Shown here piece after piece: positions 10,438 through 20,636 of a stretch of 64,000 nt of DNA. The translations under genes and the position numbers were made by a program. The DNA comes from Selaginella tamariscina (Eukaryota; Streptophyta; Lycopodiopsida; Selaginellales; Selaginellaceae): NCBI GenBank assembly GCA_003024785.1, contig PUQB01000251.1, forward strand, positions 287,261 to 351,260. Reading direction: 5' to 3'. Position 1 is the stretch's first letter; each line of letters starts with the position of its first letter. The notes beneath the pieces were generated by a model, which saw only the letters and a list, made by a program, of their open reading frames with translations, was not told the origin of the DNA and ran no database searches.

Positions 10438-11446
10438 ATATATGCTTTATTTCTTTATATGGAAAGCTTTCATTTTATTTCTAGCTTTATTTTTATTTCT
10501 AAGCAGCTCCTATGTTGTTTACAAACAGTATCCCATACATGATCTTGTATAGACTCACAAGTCATTAGATATAGAAGTTAGAAGCCACTGTTGACATATA
10601 TGTCATGCCGCAGCCTCTAGCTGTTCAACATATTTTTCTGGAAGCTTTACGAACAGTATCCCATGCATGATCTTGTATTGACTCACAACACCAAGTCACT
10701 AGGCTATAAAGTGAGCCTTTGAAGCTTTACAAATAATATTCCATGCATGACTCGTTCATGTGAAGACTCATTACCTTAGATACTTGAGGTTTAGGAGCAC
10801 TCCTGTTGAAACAAGATAGGGTGGTAAAAGCTTTAGGATGCTTCAAGGTAGCCATGGAGTATGTTTATACGAGGATGAGGTTTGAAATCCAAGCCGTTTG
10901 ATTTCATTGGCTAGACCAATCTCGACCCTTAGAAATGTGGTTTGAAATTGCAGGTTTTAGGTTTCCTGGATCCTTTGCACAAACAAATAAGAAATGGCAT
11001 CTATGGAAGCAATGGCAATGAGCATGGCATCTCTCAGCAGCGATTCATTGTTTATGTGCAACAAATGCAGCAAATGGACAGCTTTATGTGGGAATAACAT
11101 ATGTGGAGAGTGCTAAATCGTCTGGTGTAGGTATATATACTCTTGTGTGTGTGTGTGTGCACGTGCGTGCGTGCATGCGTGTGTGCATGAGTTTGTAGTG
11201 AAAATTCAAAATTGTCTCCAATGCTAATATTATCAAAGCTAAAGACACATCTTCACTAGAGAACAATGCTATGTATGATCTTGCATATAACAATATAGAC
11301 TCACAGCACCAAGTTAGACTAGGCTATAAAGTGAGTCCCTAAAGCTTGGCTAGAAGTATCTAAGGACTTACATTTCAATTAACATGAAATAAATATAAAG
11401 GAAGTGATTCATTAATAAAATGGCAAAAAAAAAACATAGACTTAGT
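10438..11446. other. Convergent intergenic region with diverged repeats and a GT microsatellite
   Basis: No gene is seen between the stops of genes B and C. A roughly 60-bp theme (TGATCTTGTAT..GACTCACA..CCAAGT..CTAGGCTATAAAGTGAG) recurs near 10535-10580, 10665-10725 and 11275-11340. A (GT)n/GTGC microsatellite occupies about 11143-11190. It probably holds both 3' untranslated ends. Confidence 0.6.
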
Positions 11447-14400
11447 TCAGGCATAGCCATAGTCCTTGTAGGCAATAGAGAAAAGCAGCTTGTTTTGGAG
11501 AACTTTAAAGCTTGAGTATGTGTTGTGAATACACAGGCTCCTAGAACACGTTCGTCCAACGGGAAGGTACTCTTCGGACTTCACAATTCCAGGTTCGAAC
11601 TTGATGCTTAAACTGATGTTCTTTTTGAAGTAGCTCCTATCAGTCACAAACCTGTAGAACTGCCACAACTCCTTTGGTGTCATCTTTTGAATAACAGTTT
11701 TGAACATTTCGTAAGTCATTCTTGGGAGGTTCACGTTGACACACTCACGTAGTAGTGGCTCAGCTTCAACTCCAAATGAGGCAGAGAAGGTCCGTTCAAG
11801 GAAGTCGACTCCTATGTTGTCAAGGACAAAATGAAGCTCTGCTTTCCTCGTGCTTCCAGCATTTTGTGCAAAATTCTCAATGGTGAATCGAAAGCCATCT
11901 CGCAATGCAGTTGCAGTAACGTTACACTCCTTGAAAAGCCGATTGTATACAACTTGCCTCATGACTTTGTTCACCTCATCCAAGAACGTCTCTCCAACCT
12001 TGATTTGCATCCACAAAAGTGTGTAAGGTTCCAAAGCTTTGACATTTGGAAGATGTTCAATTCCCGCTTGCTGAGCCTCATGAGTTGTGAAGGTTCGTAA
12101 ATGGTTCAACGGATCCCACAGGTCAGGTGCAGATGCTTCAAGGTCTTGTTCAAAACGGCCCCCTGGATTGAACCTCGGATCATTAATTGCTGGCATATTG
12201 TCCACGAGCAAATGAAAGGTAGCATAAGTACATTTCCGAGGCACACAAGCTTTTAGCCGCACAAGGTGGAACATAATTTGTCCCATGATCATGCACTAAA
12301 AAATAATGTAAGCTCATATATCACAGAACTCTTTTTATGTTACCTGTCGATGTGCTTCCTCTTCTAGCTCCTCATCTTCCATGACGAGAGGATGCCAAAC
12401 ATGCCCGTTTTTACTATGGCCAAAGTATTCTCTCAACTGGAAAATAAAAAAGTACAACTATTAGAAAAACAAAAAAAAAAAAAGCTTACATGTGACGAAG
12501 CTTGCTCCCATCCTGCCGCAAAAACACGTATACTAGGACCTCCTGTGTCAATGGTGCCATGTTCGATGATGCCTTTTCCCTTGTAACCATACTGGAATGT
12601 TGGTCTTGGAAATTGTTTAAACATGTCCGGATGAAAAGAGCTATCAAAGTAGAAGTACTCGCTATCTTCAAGTACCTAGTAAATACAATATTAGAAGAAT
12701 ATGAACTTGAAGAAAAAAAAAAGTACAAACCACTTGCCGAGCCACAGGAACATCCTTCCTATATAGCTGAGAGAATGTCTTCATGATAACTTCATCAAAT
12801 ATAAAGTCCTGCATATCCGCAAATATCTCTTCTGCAGCCTTTAGTAATTTCCAACTTGTTTCTCCATGGTTCTTTTCTTTTGCATGGGTTTCACTCTCCA
12901 ACTGTAACTTCTCCTTTTCCACCTGTTTTTTGAGCTTTTGCTGAGCCTCAAGCCACCTAGACTCCATGTTGTTGTACTTCTCATGATAAGCAACAGCAAG
13001 TGTGATGTGGTTTTGTCCAGTATTACAAATGCTGCTTGAAGTTGTAGAAAAGCCCTCCACAATATCACAAATGGAGGTGCCAAAGTTATCAAAAGGTGGA
13101 AAGAGTATCCCTGCACATTGATAGAAGTGAGGAATTGCTTGTACAAAAAAGAACATTACCTCTAGTTGCCCTCGGCACTAATTCATTAGCATGATCATGA
13201 GGTGAGACTAATTCTTCCCCAAGAGGAAATGAAGGAGTAGCCTCTTCAGGAAGTCCATGTGCAGTTGACAAACTACATTGTGGAACTTCTGAAGATCCAA
13301 AACATGAACCATGCATGCAAATAGTAAGAATAAACATATAAATAAGTGCACCTTTTGACTTGCTAAGAGGTGTTCCATTTGCCGTCGACGTCTCTAAGTT
13401 GGAGAATTCATCAATGTCTTCGTTTTCCATGTTGAAATCTTCAGTTGCATCTTCCACTAGCTCAACTTCTTCGTGGATAGTGGCTGGATCATCCTCCTCA
13501 AGTACATGCTCTTCCACAAGCTCATCGGGATCCTCATAAGTTGCATGATTCTCAACTTCTATCTCTAGCTGTTCCTTAACAATCTTTTTGGGACGAGGAT
13601 GTTGAAGTCTTCTTTCCTTCTGCACAAGCTCACGCTCAGCAGTTTGAAAATAAAACTTTTGCTGCCAAGGTTGTAGGTGCTCTTCCTTCCACAATAGCAC
13701 GACTGAAGGCTGTCCTTTTGTAATGTAGCCTGTTCGGTGAACTGGTGTGTCCGGACTATACACAGCAGGGAAGTAGCTTGCCTCTCCAACTGATCGTGGA
13801 CGAACACTAATGCCGGCTCTCTTGACCCAATAACCTTTTGGCCTCCGCTTCTCTTGTTCATCTATCTTGAGCTTCGCAAGTAGCTGGACTGCAACAGCTT
13901 TTTGAGCTGTCCCAGGAGGGAACTCTTCAAAACACTTGTAACCATCTCCCCATTTTAAATCTGCTAGAACATTCACCTCCACTGGCAATAACTTCTTGTG
14001 TTTAGTATAGGTACGGTTCTTGTCCACAACAACAGCACATGCCACACTCACGCTAAACCAACGAGAAATCATCTTCAAGTTAACAGCAGCCAAGGTTGAA
14101 CTGTTCAGATGTGTACGTCGTTTGCTATTGACTCTGGCAGTGTCATCCACCATTTTGGTAACCGCTTCACTTAGCAACGTAGATGATCCATATGTATTCT
14201 ACAAACACAAAATTATTGGACCATTTACATTTAAACCAAGAAAAATTACCCTTGCTGCAGTTGTCATCTCCTGCATTTGACTTGGTGAAGGTGTTGAATG
14301 CTCTAGAAGTTTCAAACCTCGTTTGACATCCTAAAAGTACATCTCAGTAATTACAAAAAAAAAAAATGGCAAACACAAAGTAAAAAAGCATACCGTTCTA

Positions 14401-14881
14401 GGTAGCACTTCAGCTAGAAGTCCTTGTCTAGAGCATTCTCTTGTTGAGAAGTCATTGCATTTCTGTAATGGAAGAGCAAGCTTCAGCAAAAATGTGAAAA
14501 AAATTACCTCTCGATTTGTAGTCTTAGATGGAATGAAAGCTGAACGTGCATTGTCCTCATCAATATCCTGCAAGTTTAGAGAAACTAAATGGACTTCAAG
14601 TGCTTGAACATACCTCTGAGCTATCATCTTCTACTACAATGGGTTTATGTTGATGTATAGAAGCTTGTAAAACTCGCCGTGAAACACCAACCTCATCTAG
14701 ATGAGCATTTAGTGCATCAATTGAAGGAACATCTGCTCGAGGTGCAATTTTCCTTCTTCTTGGAGATGTCTTCAATGGAGAAACAATGTCCAAACCCACT
14801 GCTTTCCTCTTTTGCCGAGTCATCTGCATTGGAATGTGAGAAAACAAAAAACAGGGATGAAAAAAATCTTACCGGTGCCAT
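11447..14881 (-). CDS. Transposon gene C: HECT-domain E3 ubiquitin ligase, 11 exons, intact
   Basis: Exons (high to low) are 14881-14873, 14823-14614, 14567-14508, 14462-14394, 14330-14250, 14198-13352, 13288-13160, 13110-12731, 12675-12490, 12436-12344 and 12295-11447. They join with GT-AG introns to 2913 bases, 970 residues and a TGA. The N-terminus is basic (TRQKRKAVG). The middle is acidic, followed by a coiled coil at about residues 505-560. The C-terminal ~350 residues are a HECT domain: GTIDTGGPSIRVFAAGWEQA in the N-lobe and ELWQFYRFVTD. The C-lobe ends EYLPVGRTCSRSLCI...LQNKLLFSIAYKDYGYA, with the catalytic Cys near residue 938. HECT enzymes form a ubiquitin thioester and pass ubiquitin to a substrate. 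The substrate may be a host silencing factor or the transposase, which is inference. Convergent with B, divergent from D. Confidence 0.88.
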
Positions 14882-14977
14882 GAAGCTTGGCTCCTAGGGC
14901 TCGCACCGCCTAAGTCAATTAAATGCCTATCTAATTTTGGATTCAATCTAGGCCATTGAGGCAATCAACGGTCAGCC

Positions 14978-15098
14978 ATGCATAGATGAGATCATCATAT
15001 GCTTGGATGAATATGTTAGATTCCATACATAGCCATGGATGACTATGCTAGATTCCACATATATTCTTGAATGAATATACTAGATTCTATGATACCCA
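14978..15098 (+). repeat. Threefold degenerate repeat, about 40 bp
   Basis: Near 15002, 15032 and 15070 the theme GGATGAATATGTTAGATTCC recurs with changes (CATGGATGACTATGCTAGATTCC, TGAATGAATATACTAGATTC). Confidence 0.6.
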
Positions 15099-15121
15099 TC
15101 CATGCCTATTTAACCATGTAT

Positions 15122-15258
15122 CCTAGAAATTGAAACCCTAAATCACACTTTGCAGAAAATGGTGGTAAAGTTATGACAAAACCATGGTTTTTTCTCGTCG
15201 GAAGTTTTGGAGTATAGTATGCTGCACTTTTAACTTTGGGCTGACCTTTTCCTTTCCT
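15122..15258. repeat. Shared promoter module, copy 2 (inverted relative to copy 1)
   Basis: Reverse complement of 8633-8772 over its full length with scattered substitutions. Relative to genes B and C the module has the same orientation, 140-380 bp upstream of each start. Relative to A and D it likewise has one shared orientation. Confidence 0.85.
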
Positions 15259-15297
15259 TAGATGTTTAATAAAAATTAAAAAACTACTAGCCCTCAC

Positions 15298-15722
15298 AGT
15301 CGGCGTGCCGACTAAGAGAGTAGTTGCTGTAAGTCCCAGTCGGCATGCCGACTGGACTGGCATCAAAGGGAGTCCCAGTCGGCACCGACTGGGCCTGGCA
15401 AAAAGGGAGGCCCAGTCGACATGCCGACTGGGACTGGCATCAAAGAGTCCCAGTCGCATGCCGACTGGGCCTGCCATCAAAGGGAGGCCCAGTCGGCATG
15501 CGACTGGGACTGGCAACAAAGGGAGGCCCAGTCTGGGACTGGGAACGAAGCAAGGCCCAGTCAAATGCTAGGTGGGACTAGAACAGTCAACCCTAGTCAA
15601 AATGCTGACTGGGGCTGGAAAGTCAACCCTGGTCAAAATGTTGACTGGATCTGGAACAGTCCACCCAGTCGGCTTGCCGACTGGGACGGACAACGAAGTC
15701 AATCCGAGTCGGCTTGCCGACT
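15298..15722. repeat. Array of eight 16-bp palindromes (AGTCGGCATGCCGACT type)
   Basis: Perfect or near-perfect palindromes lie at 15298-15313, 15338-15353, 15377-15390, 15414-15429, 15452-15466, 15491-15505, 15667-15682 and 15707-15722. The first six recur every 37-40 bases with spacer text such as GGGACTGGCATCAAAGGGAG. Sites 7 and 8 follow a stretch with decayed half-sites (CCTGGTCAAAATG..GACTGG). Site centres vary (CATG, CGTG, CTTG), while the AGTCGG/CCGACT arms are kept. This suggests binding sites for a dimeric DNA-binding protein rather than a neutral satellite. Confidence 0.85.
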
Positions 15723-16211
15723 CGGATTTCTGCAACTGTGAAGAGATGTAAAAGATGAACAAATCATGAAAAGATCATGAGCAGATCATGAAGAAATCAG
15801 AAAAATACTCACCCCTCAATGGAAGCCTATTGTGATTAATCCCTGGAGCCACACTTGCCTCCACACTATGCCCCAATGAGCCCCTGCTCCACGAAAACCT
15901 AGCCGCCCTAGCTGCCCTAGCCGCCCTAATTGTAAAACCCTAGCCGCCTAAATCAATTAAAAACCAACCTAATTTCTGTAAACATATTGCATGCATAATC
16001 GCCACTTGTACATAGTAAAACTTTTTAAATTTACAAAAAAAACCTACCCAGACGCAGTAAATTAATTTACTCTTCTACCCAACGCACACAAAATATTATT
16101 TTAATATTTGTTAATGAAATGATTGCCTCACGACTAACAAACACATTAACCATCGTGTGTAATATGTTCATTGTCTTTGAATTTAACTTTTGTTTGTTCC
16201 ATTTTTGCTAC

Positions 16212-19200
16212 ATGGCAAGAATCAGCTACAATGGTGTTGACAAGGACTTCCCTGCAGATGAAGATGGTATTGCATTTGTCTTTGAAACAGATCTCAGGTC
16301 TGCATTTGACATTCCACCTTGGCAATCTTTTAAAGTGCTGCATTTGATGTCTGTTGTTGGTGGAGATGCTGCGAATGTTGAGGTAGAACCAGAAGGGGCA
16401 AGAGCTAGCAGTTTTGTGTATTACACACTTCTTCCTTCCAAAGGACCGCTATTCCGGTTGGAGACAACAGATCGGGACAATTCTATGGTAACAATACTTC
16501 GCAATAGTCAGAGATGTAGGATTGGGAAGCAACTGGTGGTCTCGTCATCGATTCAGCAAGTTGCTGAGGTCCCAGAAGATTGCAACGGAAATGTGATTTA
16601 CGAGTTGCCAGCACACGAAACAATGAAGGACAAGTACAAAGGGATGAATAGGAAGGATGGGTGTGATTACTGGACTCAACGCTGCACAACACATTGGAAT
16701 GTTCCAGCTCGTGTTAGTCGCAGTTCATGTATTGGCCACATGAAATGCGTAAAGGAAACATGTCCGTTCATCAGCTTCAGTAAGAAAGCAAATGACTGCC
16801 AATTTAAGGGCACCATTGATAAAGTCCAGTTATCTTCAGATGGTAGAGTGCTTGGAATGAAGTGTGTGCATTGCAACAATGAGCCCCTTCTAGTGCAGAC
16901 ATGCTCCGTTGTTGCATATTACATAATTCCAGATGATATCACATGCACGAGGCTTTTCATCCATCTTGGAGAACATCAACACCCACGTAGACCACCCGAA
17001 TCCATGGTCTCTAAAGACAGAGCTAAGGAGACAATCAACAAAGCAGTCGCTGCAACCCCAAGAACTAATCAACGTGTCATAGAGTTTCAAGCAGCACGCA
17101 ATATAATTTTGGAAAAACTGGTAACAGATTCTGGAGATGTATCATACGACAAGGTTCTGTCAGATCTACTACCACTCACAAATCACCGCCGGTAAGCAAA
17201 AAAATTATTATTTCCTTTTGGAGATGCTTAACCTTTCCAATGTAGAACAAGAGAATGGATATCTCAGGCTAGAACAAAGAGTTTCGAAGGACTTCTGCAG
17301 TTAAAGAAGAAGCTATCAATCCCATTCATACATGTTATCCACATACCCGGAATGGACCTCAACGGAGCTGAAGAGCAGCCTTTAATCTTCAAAATGACGG
17401 TTGCCGGCCCAGGATCCGGAATAGACTACATTAGAAGGTGTCAATCTGGAGGTGATCTCGAACAGCAGTGGGTGGTGCTAGACCACACATATCGTATTGA
17501 TGATTGGTGTACACTGGGAATACATCTCTATGATCCATTGTAAGTATTAACATATCTATGTTTTAAAATACTTACTAATATAATGCACTTATGTTTGTGT
17601 AGTTTAAGGTCGATGGTGACACTTGCTTATGGTGACATGATCAGGGAGGATAGTGTGGCGGTGATCAAATTTTTGAACACTATGCTTCAAGTGTGCAGCA
17701 AGCAAGGACTTCATAATGTGAACTTTGCGGGGTTCATGTCAGATGAGTCAGGTGCAATTTGGTTAGCATTGCGTCAAGTTTTCAACAATGGGTCAAAGAT
17801 GAGAGGAAGAGAAAGGAGTTGTTTGTTCCATTACATGCAGTCAGTGCGTCAAGTTACAAAGAAGTGGATACTTGAGGAACACAGGGAGGAGCACATGAAC
17901 CTTGCACGCTCATGGCCTGCAGCACTAACCAACCAAGATAAGTTGGAACGACGAGTAATGTTGGAGTCATTTTGGGAAGGCAGGTCCAGTAACGTTAGCG
18001 CTTTGCAAACATGGCTGTCATGGTGGGCAAGACATGAAGATCATATTTCCATGACAGAGATAATTGACTTGACAGAAGATGGTGTTGCGAATGTGCCTAC
18101 CACTAACAACTCCGAAGTTGTTCATGCAAGAGCACGAAGAGCAAGGCTGACGAAGCGTGTTCCTTTGTTGGAGGCAACAATGTTAGATTTAACAGATGCT
18201 GTTTTCCAAAGTGCAAAGGTCAAGGCATCATTTGAAGGGAGATATTCAGGCACAGGTCCTTCCATGGAAACTCTTCTGAAACGTGCACAGCAGAAACTTT
18301 CAGCGGGAAAATCAGTGTCTCCAACAACTTTTGCAAATCTTGTTAGTGATGAAGAGCATCTTGCAAGTCCAGAGTTTGCCTCTACAACAAATGTTCGTGT
18401 TCGAACCGTTCGTCAACCGTCAACTGGGGACCATGGGATTGATGCACTTCGTACACATAGACATGACACACAATATGCAGAACAAGTCATCCCAAATGCA
18501 CGCAGGAAAAAACTCAAGTTTCAAGATGTCAATGTCACTGAAAGAGAGACGTTGATGACTCAGTGGGCCATCAGACGCATTGGGGAGGCAAGTCAGGTGA
18601 AATGTCTAGGTCTCACTCAGGACGGTAACAGCAAGTGTGGCAGACCCATAGGATATCCACATCGTGTACCGGCACCAGGATTTCACGGTAGACGGCAATA
18701 TACAAATGCATTTGGGAACATTGAGTTCACTCATCAGATGTATGGTTCTGCCCACGCGATTCTTGTTGCTTCAGACGACCATATGCAGGGATTCCTCCTG
18801 AGAGTATTCCAGAAGTTCCAGAGGTTTGGCCAGTTCAAAAAGGAACAAACTTGAATGCAAATGAGGTTGAAGCTCTTCTGAAAGCAGGATTCAAGTTGGA
18901 GGGATTTGAAGAAATGGTAGACGACAGTAGTAGCCGAATGGATCGAACACCATCACCACCAAGAGGAGAGGGAGCACATAGAGTACCAACATACCATGGA
19001 CGGAGTGTGCGAACACCAACAAGAATGTCCAAGGAACATGAGAAACATTACAACCAGGCAAAGATTCTTCAAGGTCGGATCAACAACGTGGAGGTGGTTC
19101 AAAGAGGGAAGACTGAGGCCTTCATTGTCTCTGCAGGCATGCAATCTGCTAAGGTAACAATTTCTCTGTTCCGTCATGCACTTGTGCAACTTTTCAGAAA

Positions 19201-19388
19201 GCCAAGAACTGGAGCCCCTGCCAACACATGTATTTTGTGTACACTCATGTTCTTGGATTGACCCAACGATTACTTACTTCTTACAGAGGCGGACCCTTAC
19301 TCCAGCAGAAGTGCATCGGTTATTGGTTGATTGCAAGCGCAATGTCGAACCTGCGACTTTTAAGTTTAGTCGGTATAGTAAAGTCTAG
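16212..19388 (+). CDS. Transposon gene D: Mutator-like (MULE) transposase with WRKY/GCM1-type zinc finger, one frame break
   Basis: Exons 16212-17191, 17246-17539, 17603-19153, 19198-19236 and 19287-19388. The start is the ATG opening MARISYNGVDKDF; the upstream extension is AT-rich and unlikely. Residues about 170-260 carry CIGHMKCVKETCPF...CVHCNNE...HLGEHQHP, a Cys-Cys...H-x-H finger of the WRKY/GCM1/FLYWCH type. The MULE core follows: VVLDHTYRI (first Asp, ~404), GFMSDESGAI (second Asp, ~470), the CLFHYMQSV C-x2-H box and TTNNSEVVHA (Glu, ~595). It would bind the element ends and cut them. The frame breaks near 18788, where a GGG run would restore the frame if it were GGGG. Beyond it the coding pattern continues (IPPESIPEVPEVW, then RMDRTPSPPRGEG) through two short introns to the TAG at 19386-19388. 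Without a repair the protein stops at 18854. Confidence 0.8.
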
Positions 19389-19454
19389 TCGGCAAATAAT
19401 TAGCGTTTTTCACTTGTTGGTCGGCATTTTATATTGAAAGTTAAAGATAATCTA

Positions 19455-19559
19455 CTTGGCAGAATATTCTAGAATATTCCCGTTTATTTGACAGAATATT
19501 CCTGGATATTCGGGAATATGCAAAAGCCCGTTGTACAAGCCCGGTTTTTGCTAATCCTC
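19455..19559. repeat. Right terminal repeat region with GAA/TTC clusters
   Basis: Positions 19461-19480 read AGAATATTCTAGAATATTCC, four perfectly phased GAA/TTC units. A second cluster lies at 19493-19520. Outward of these come GGGCTT-type blocks (as AAGCCCG) and the CTC end at 19559. It mirrors the left end in order but with much divergence. Confidence 0.7.
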
Positions 19560-19568
19560 GTTTTACTG
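19560..19568. repeat. Right target-site duplication of the 14.5-kb transposon
   Basis: GTTTTACTG, identical to 5046-5054 and immediately outside the right element end. Confidence 0.8.
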
Positions 19569-20165
19569 TGTATAAAATCAATTTTCAAATTCGAAACGAC
19601 CTCAACTTAACCTAATAAATAACATTTTTTAATTATATTTGAATATTAAAGCATAATTTTTAAGTACTTTTTAATTCATTTAAAATTATTAATTTTTTCT
19701 TTTAATGTACATAAATATAGAGAAACAATATTATAATTAACTGTTCTTTTTAAGAAATAAATTTTTAAAAATCTTTACTAATTAGAAAAACCTCAAAAAT
19801 GCAAGTCAAGAAGTCAAGAGGGAGTCTGATGTGTTTCCTAGTCAATAGACTTTGATGATGAATCACCTATTTTTAATTTAATCAAATTATTTAACGTCTT
19901 TATTAAATTAAATAAGATATTTTACAATTTTTTAAAGAAAATTAAATCATTTTATATTATAAACATGTTAATTTAATTGGACTAATAGCCATTGATACCT
20001 TACTTCAGAAGAAGGATACAACTGATGGAAAAAAATCATAGTTAAACAAAAATACTTATATATTAAGAATACACTGACCTCACCGGGAACAGACCCGTAA
20101 CTAAAACCTTTGGATTGAAACCTTCTCACTTTTTCATCTGGTTGGCATACTTGCAAAGAGTAAGT
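19569..20165. other. AT-rich intergenic DNA, no gene seen
   Basis: Right flank of the transposon, AT-rich like the left flank. No coding pattern or repeat was recognised apart from homopolymer tracts. Confidence 0.5.
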
Positions 20166-20228
20166 GTTGAGATGGCCAGATTAAGGTTCTGGTCCGCAAG
20201 GGCGTGGGTTTAAATCCCATTCTTAACA
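20166..20228 (+). pseudogene. tRNA-Leu(AAG) relic lacking the D arm
   Basis: The acceptor strands GTTGAGA (20166-20172) and TCTTAAC (20221-20227) pair. The anticodon arm CCAGA-TTAAGGT-TCTGG gives anticodon AAG. A class-II variable arm (TCCGCAAGGGCG type) and a T arm with GGTTTAAATCC follow. After TGGCC the sequence jumps straight to the anticodon stem. About 18 bases forming the D arm are missing, apparently lost between two GGCC/GCC repeats. It should not fold as a normal tRNA. Confidence 0.75.
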
Positions 20229-20636
20229 CTTCTAAAACTTTTAAAACCATCCATTTGCTGCAGTAGATAGATAGCTTCAGGTAGAAAAGTTGTGTTTCTG
20301 CCGTTCCGCCATTTTGGATGGTCTAATATCGCAAAATCATATACGACAGGCAAACATCGTGGTCAGAAAATTCATTCTGTTGTGCAGATCAAGGTGTATA
20401 TAAACTGAAAGTTGATATCGCCATGATGTCCGCTGTAACATAACAATTCCGGGTTTTGTCTCTGTAACAAATCAAGGGGAAGATAACATAAATACAGATC
20501 AAAGAGTATTGGAAAATGCTGACTTGTTAGAAAGAAAACATAAAAGAATGTTTACAGTAACTAAACCCCCACCCTCCTCCACTGCAGCCGGGTATCCACC
20601 AGTCAGTTAGTCCGCAGGATCCTGTTCCCATGTGGT
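20229..20636. other. Intergenic, no gene seen
   Basis: Nothing recognisable between the tRNA relic and the spherulin fragment. Confidence 0.45.

Larger units (their letters stand above)
14882..16211. promoter_or_regulatory. Divergent promoter region between transposon genes C and D
   Basis: The 1.3-kb gap holds, in order: a threefold repeat at 14978-15098, the second copy of the shared promoter module (15122-15258), the palindrome array (15298-15722) and a block of CCTAGCCGCCCTA repeats near 15897-15950. An AT-rich run leads into gene D. The gene D leader may contain a further intron. No other coding pattern was seen. Confidence 0.65.
5055..19559. mobile_element. 14.5-kb Mutator-like DNA transposon carrying four genes
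   Basis: The element is bounded by a 9-bp direct repeat. Its diverged terminal inverted repeats both start GAG and share CAAAAA and GGGCTT blocks in the first 23 bases (15 of 23 positions identical). Inside are a ParB/DNA-methyltransferase gene (minus), an integrase-type DDE gene (plus), a HECT-domain gene (minus) and a MULE transposase gene (plus). They form two divergent pairs, with convergent 3' ends between 10437 and 11447. All four use introns of about 45-65 bases. The 9-bp duplication plus the MULE-type transposase support the Mutator superfamily. The cargo is far larger than in ordinary plant MULEs, although plant MULEs with ULP1-like protease genes (Kaonashi-type) and VANDAL anti-silencing genes are known. 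Confidence 0.85.

Noticed and set aside
15298..15722. CRISPR-like array of regularly spaced palindromic repeats
   Set aside because: Eukaryotic transposon context, spacers are themselves repeats of one another, and there is no cas gene. A binding-site array fits better.
15305..15762. Overlapping frames of 64-152 codons over the palindrome array
   Set aside because: The palindromic repeat is open on both strands; the peptides (RLGLP, DWAC repeats) only mirror the DNA repeat.
5055..19559. KDZ-type or Helitron-type element
   Set aside because: KDZ elements make 8-bp duplications and have a different transposase; Helitrons have no inverted ends or duplication. The C-x2-H MULE core and 9-bp duplication favour Mutator.
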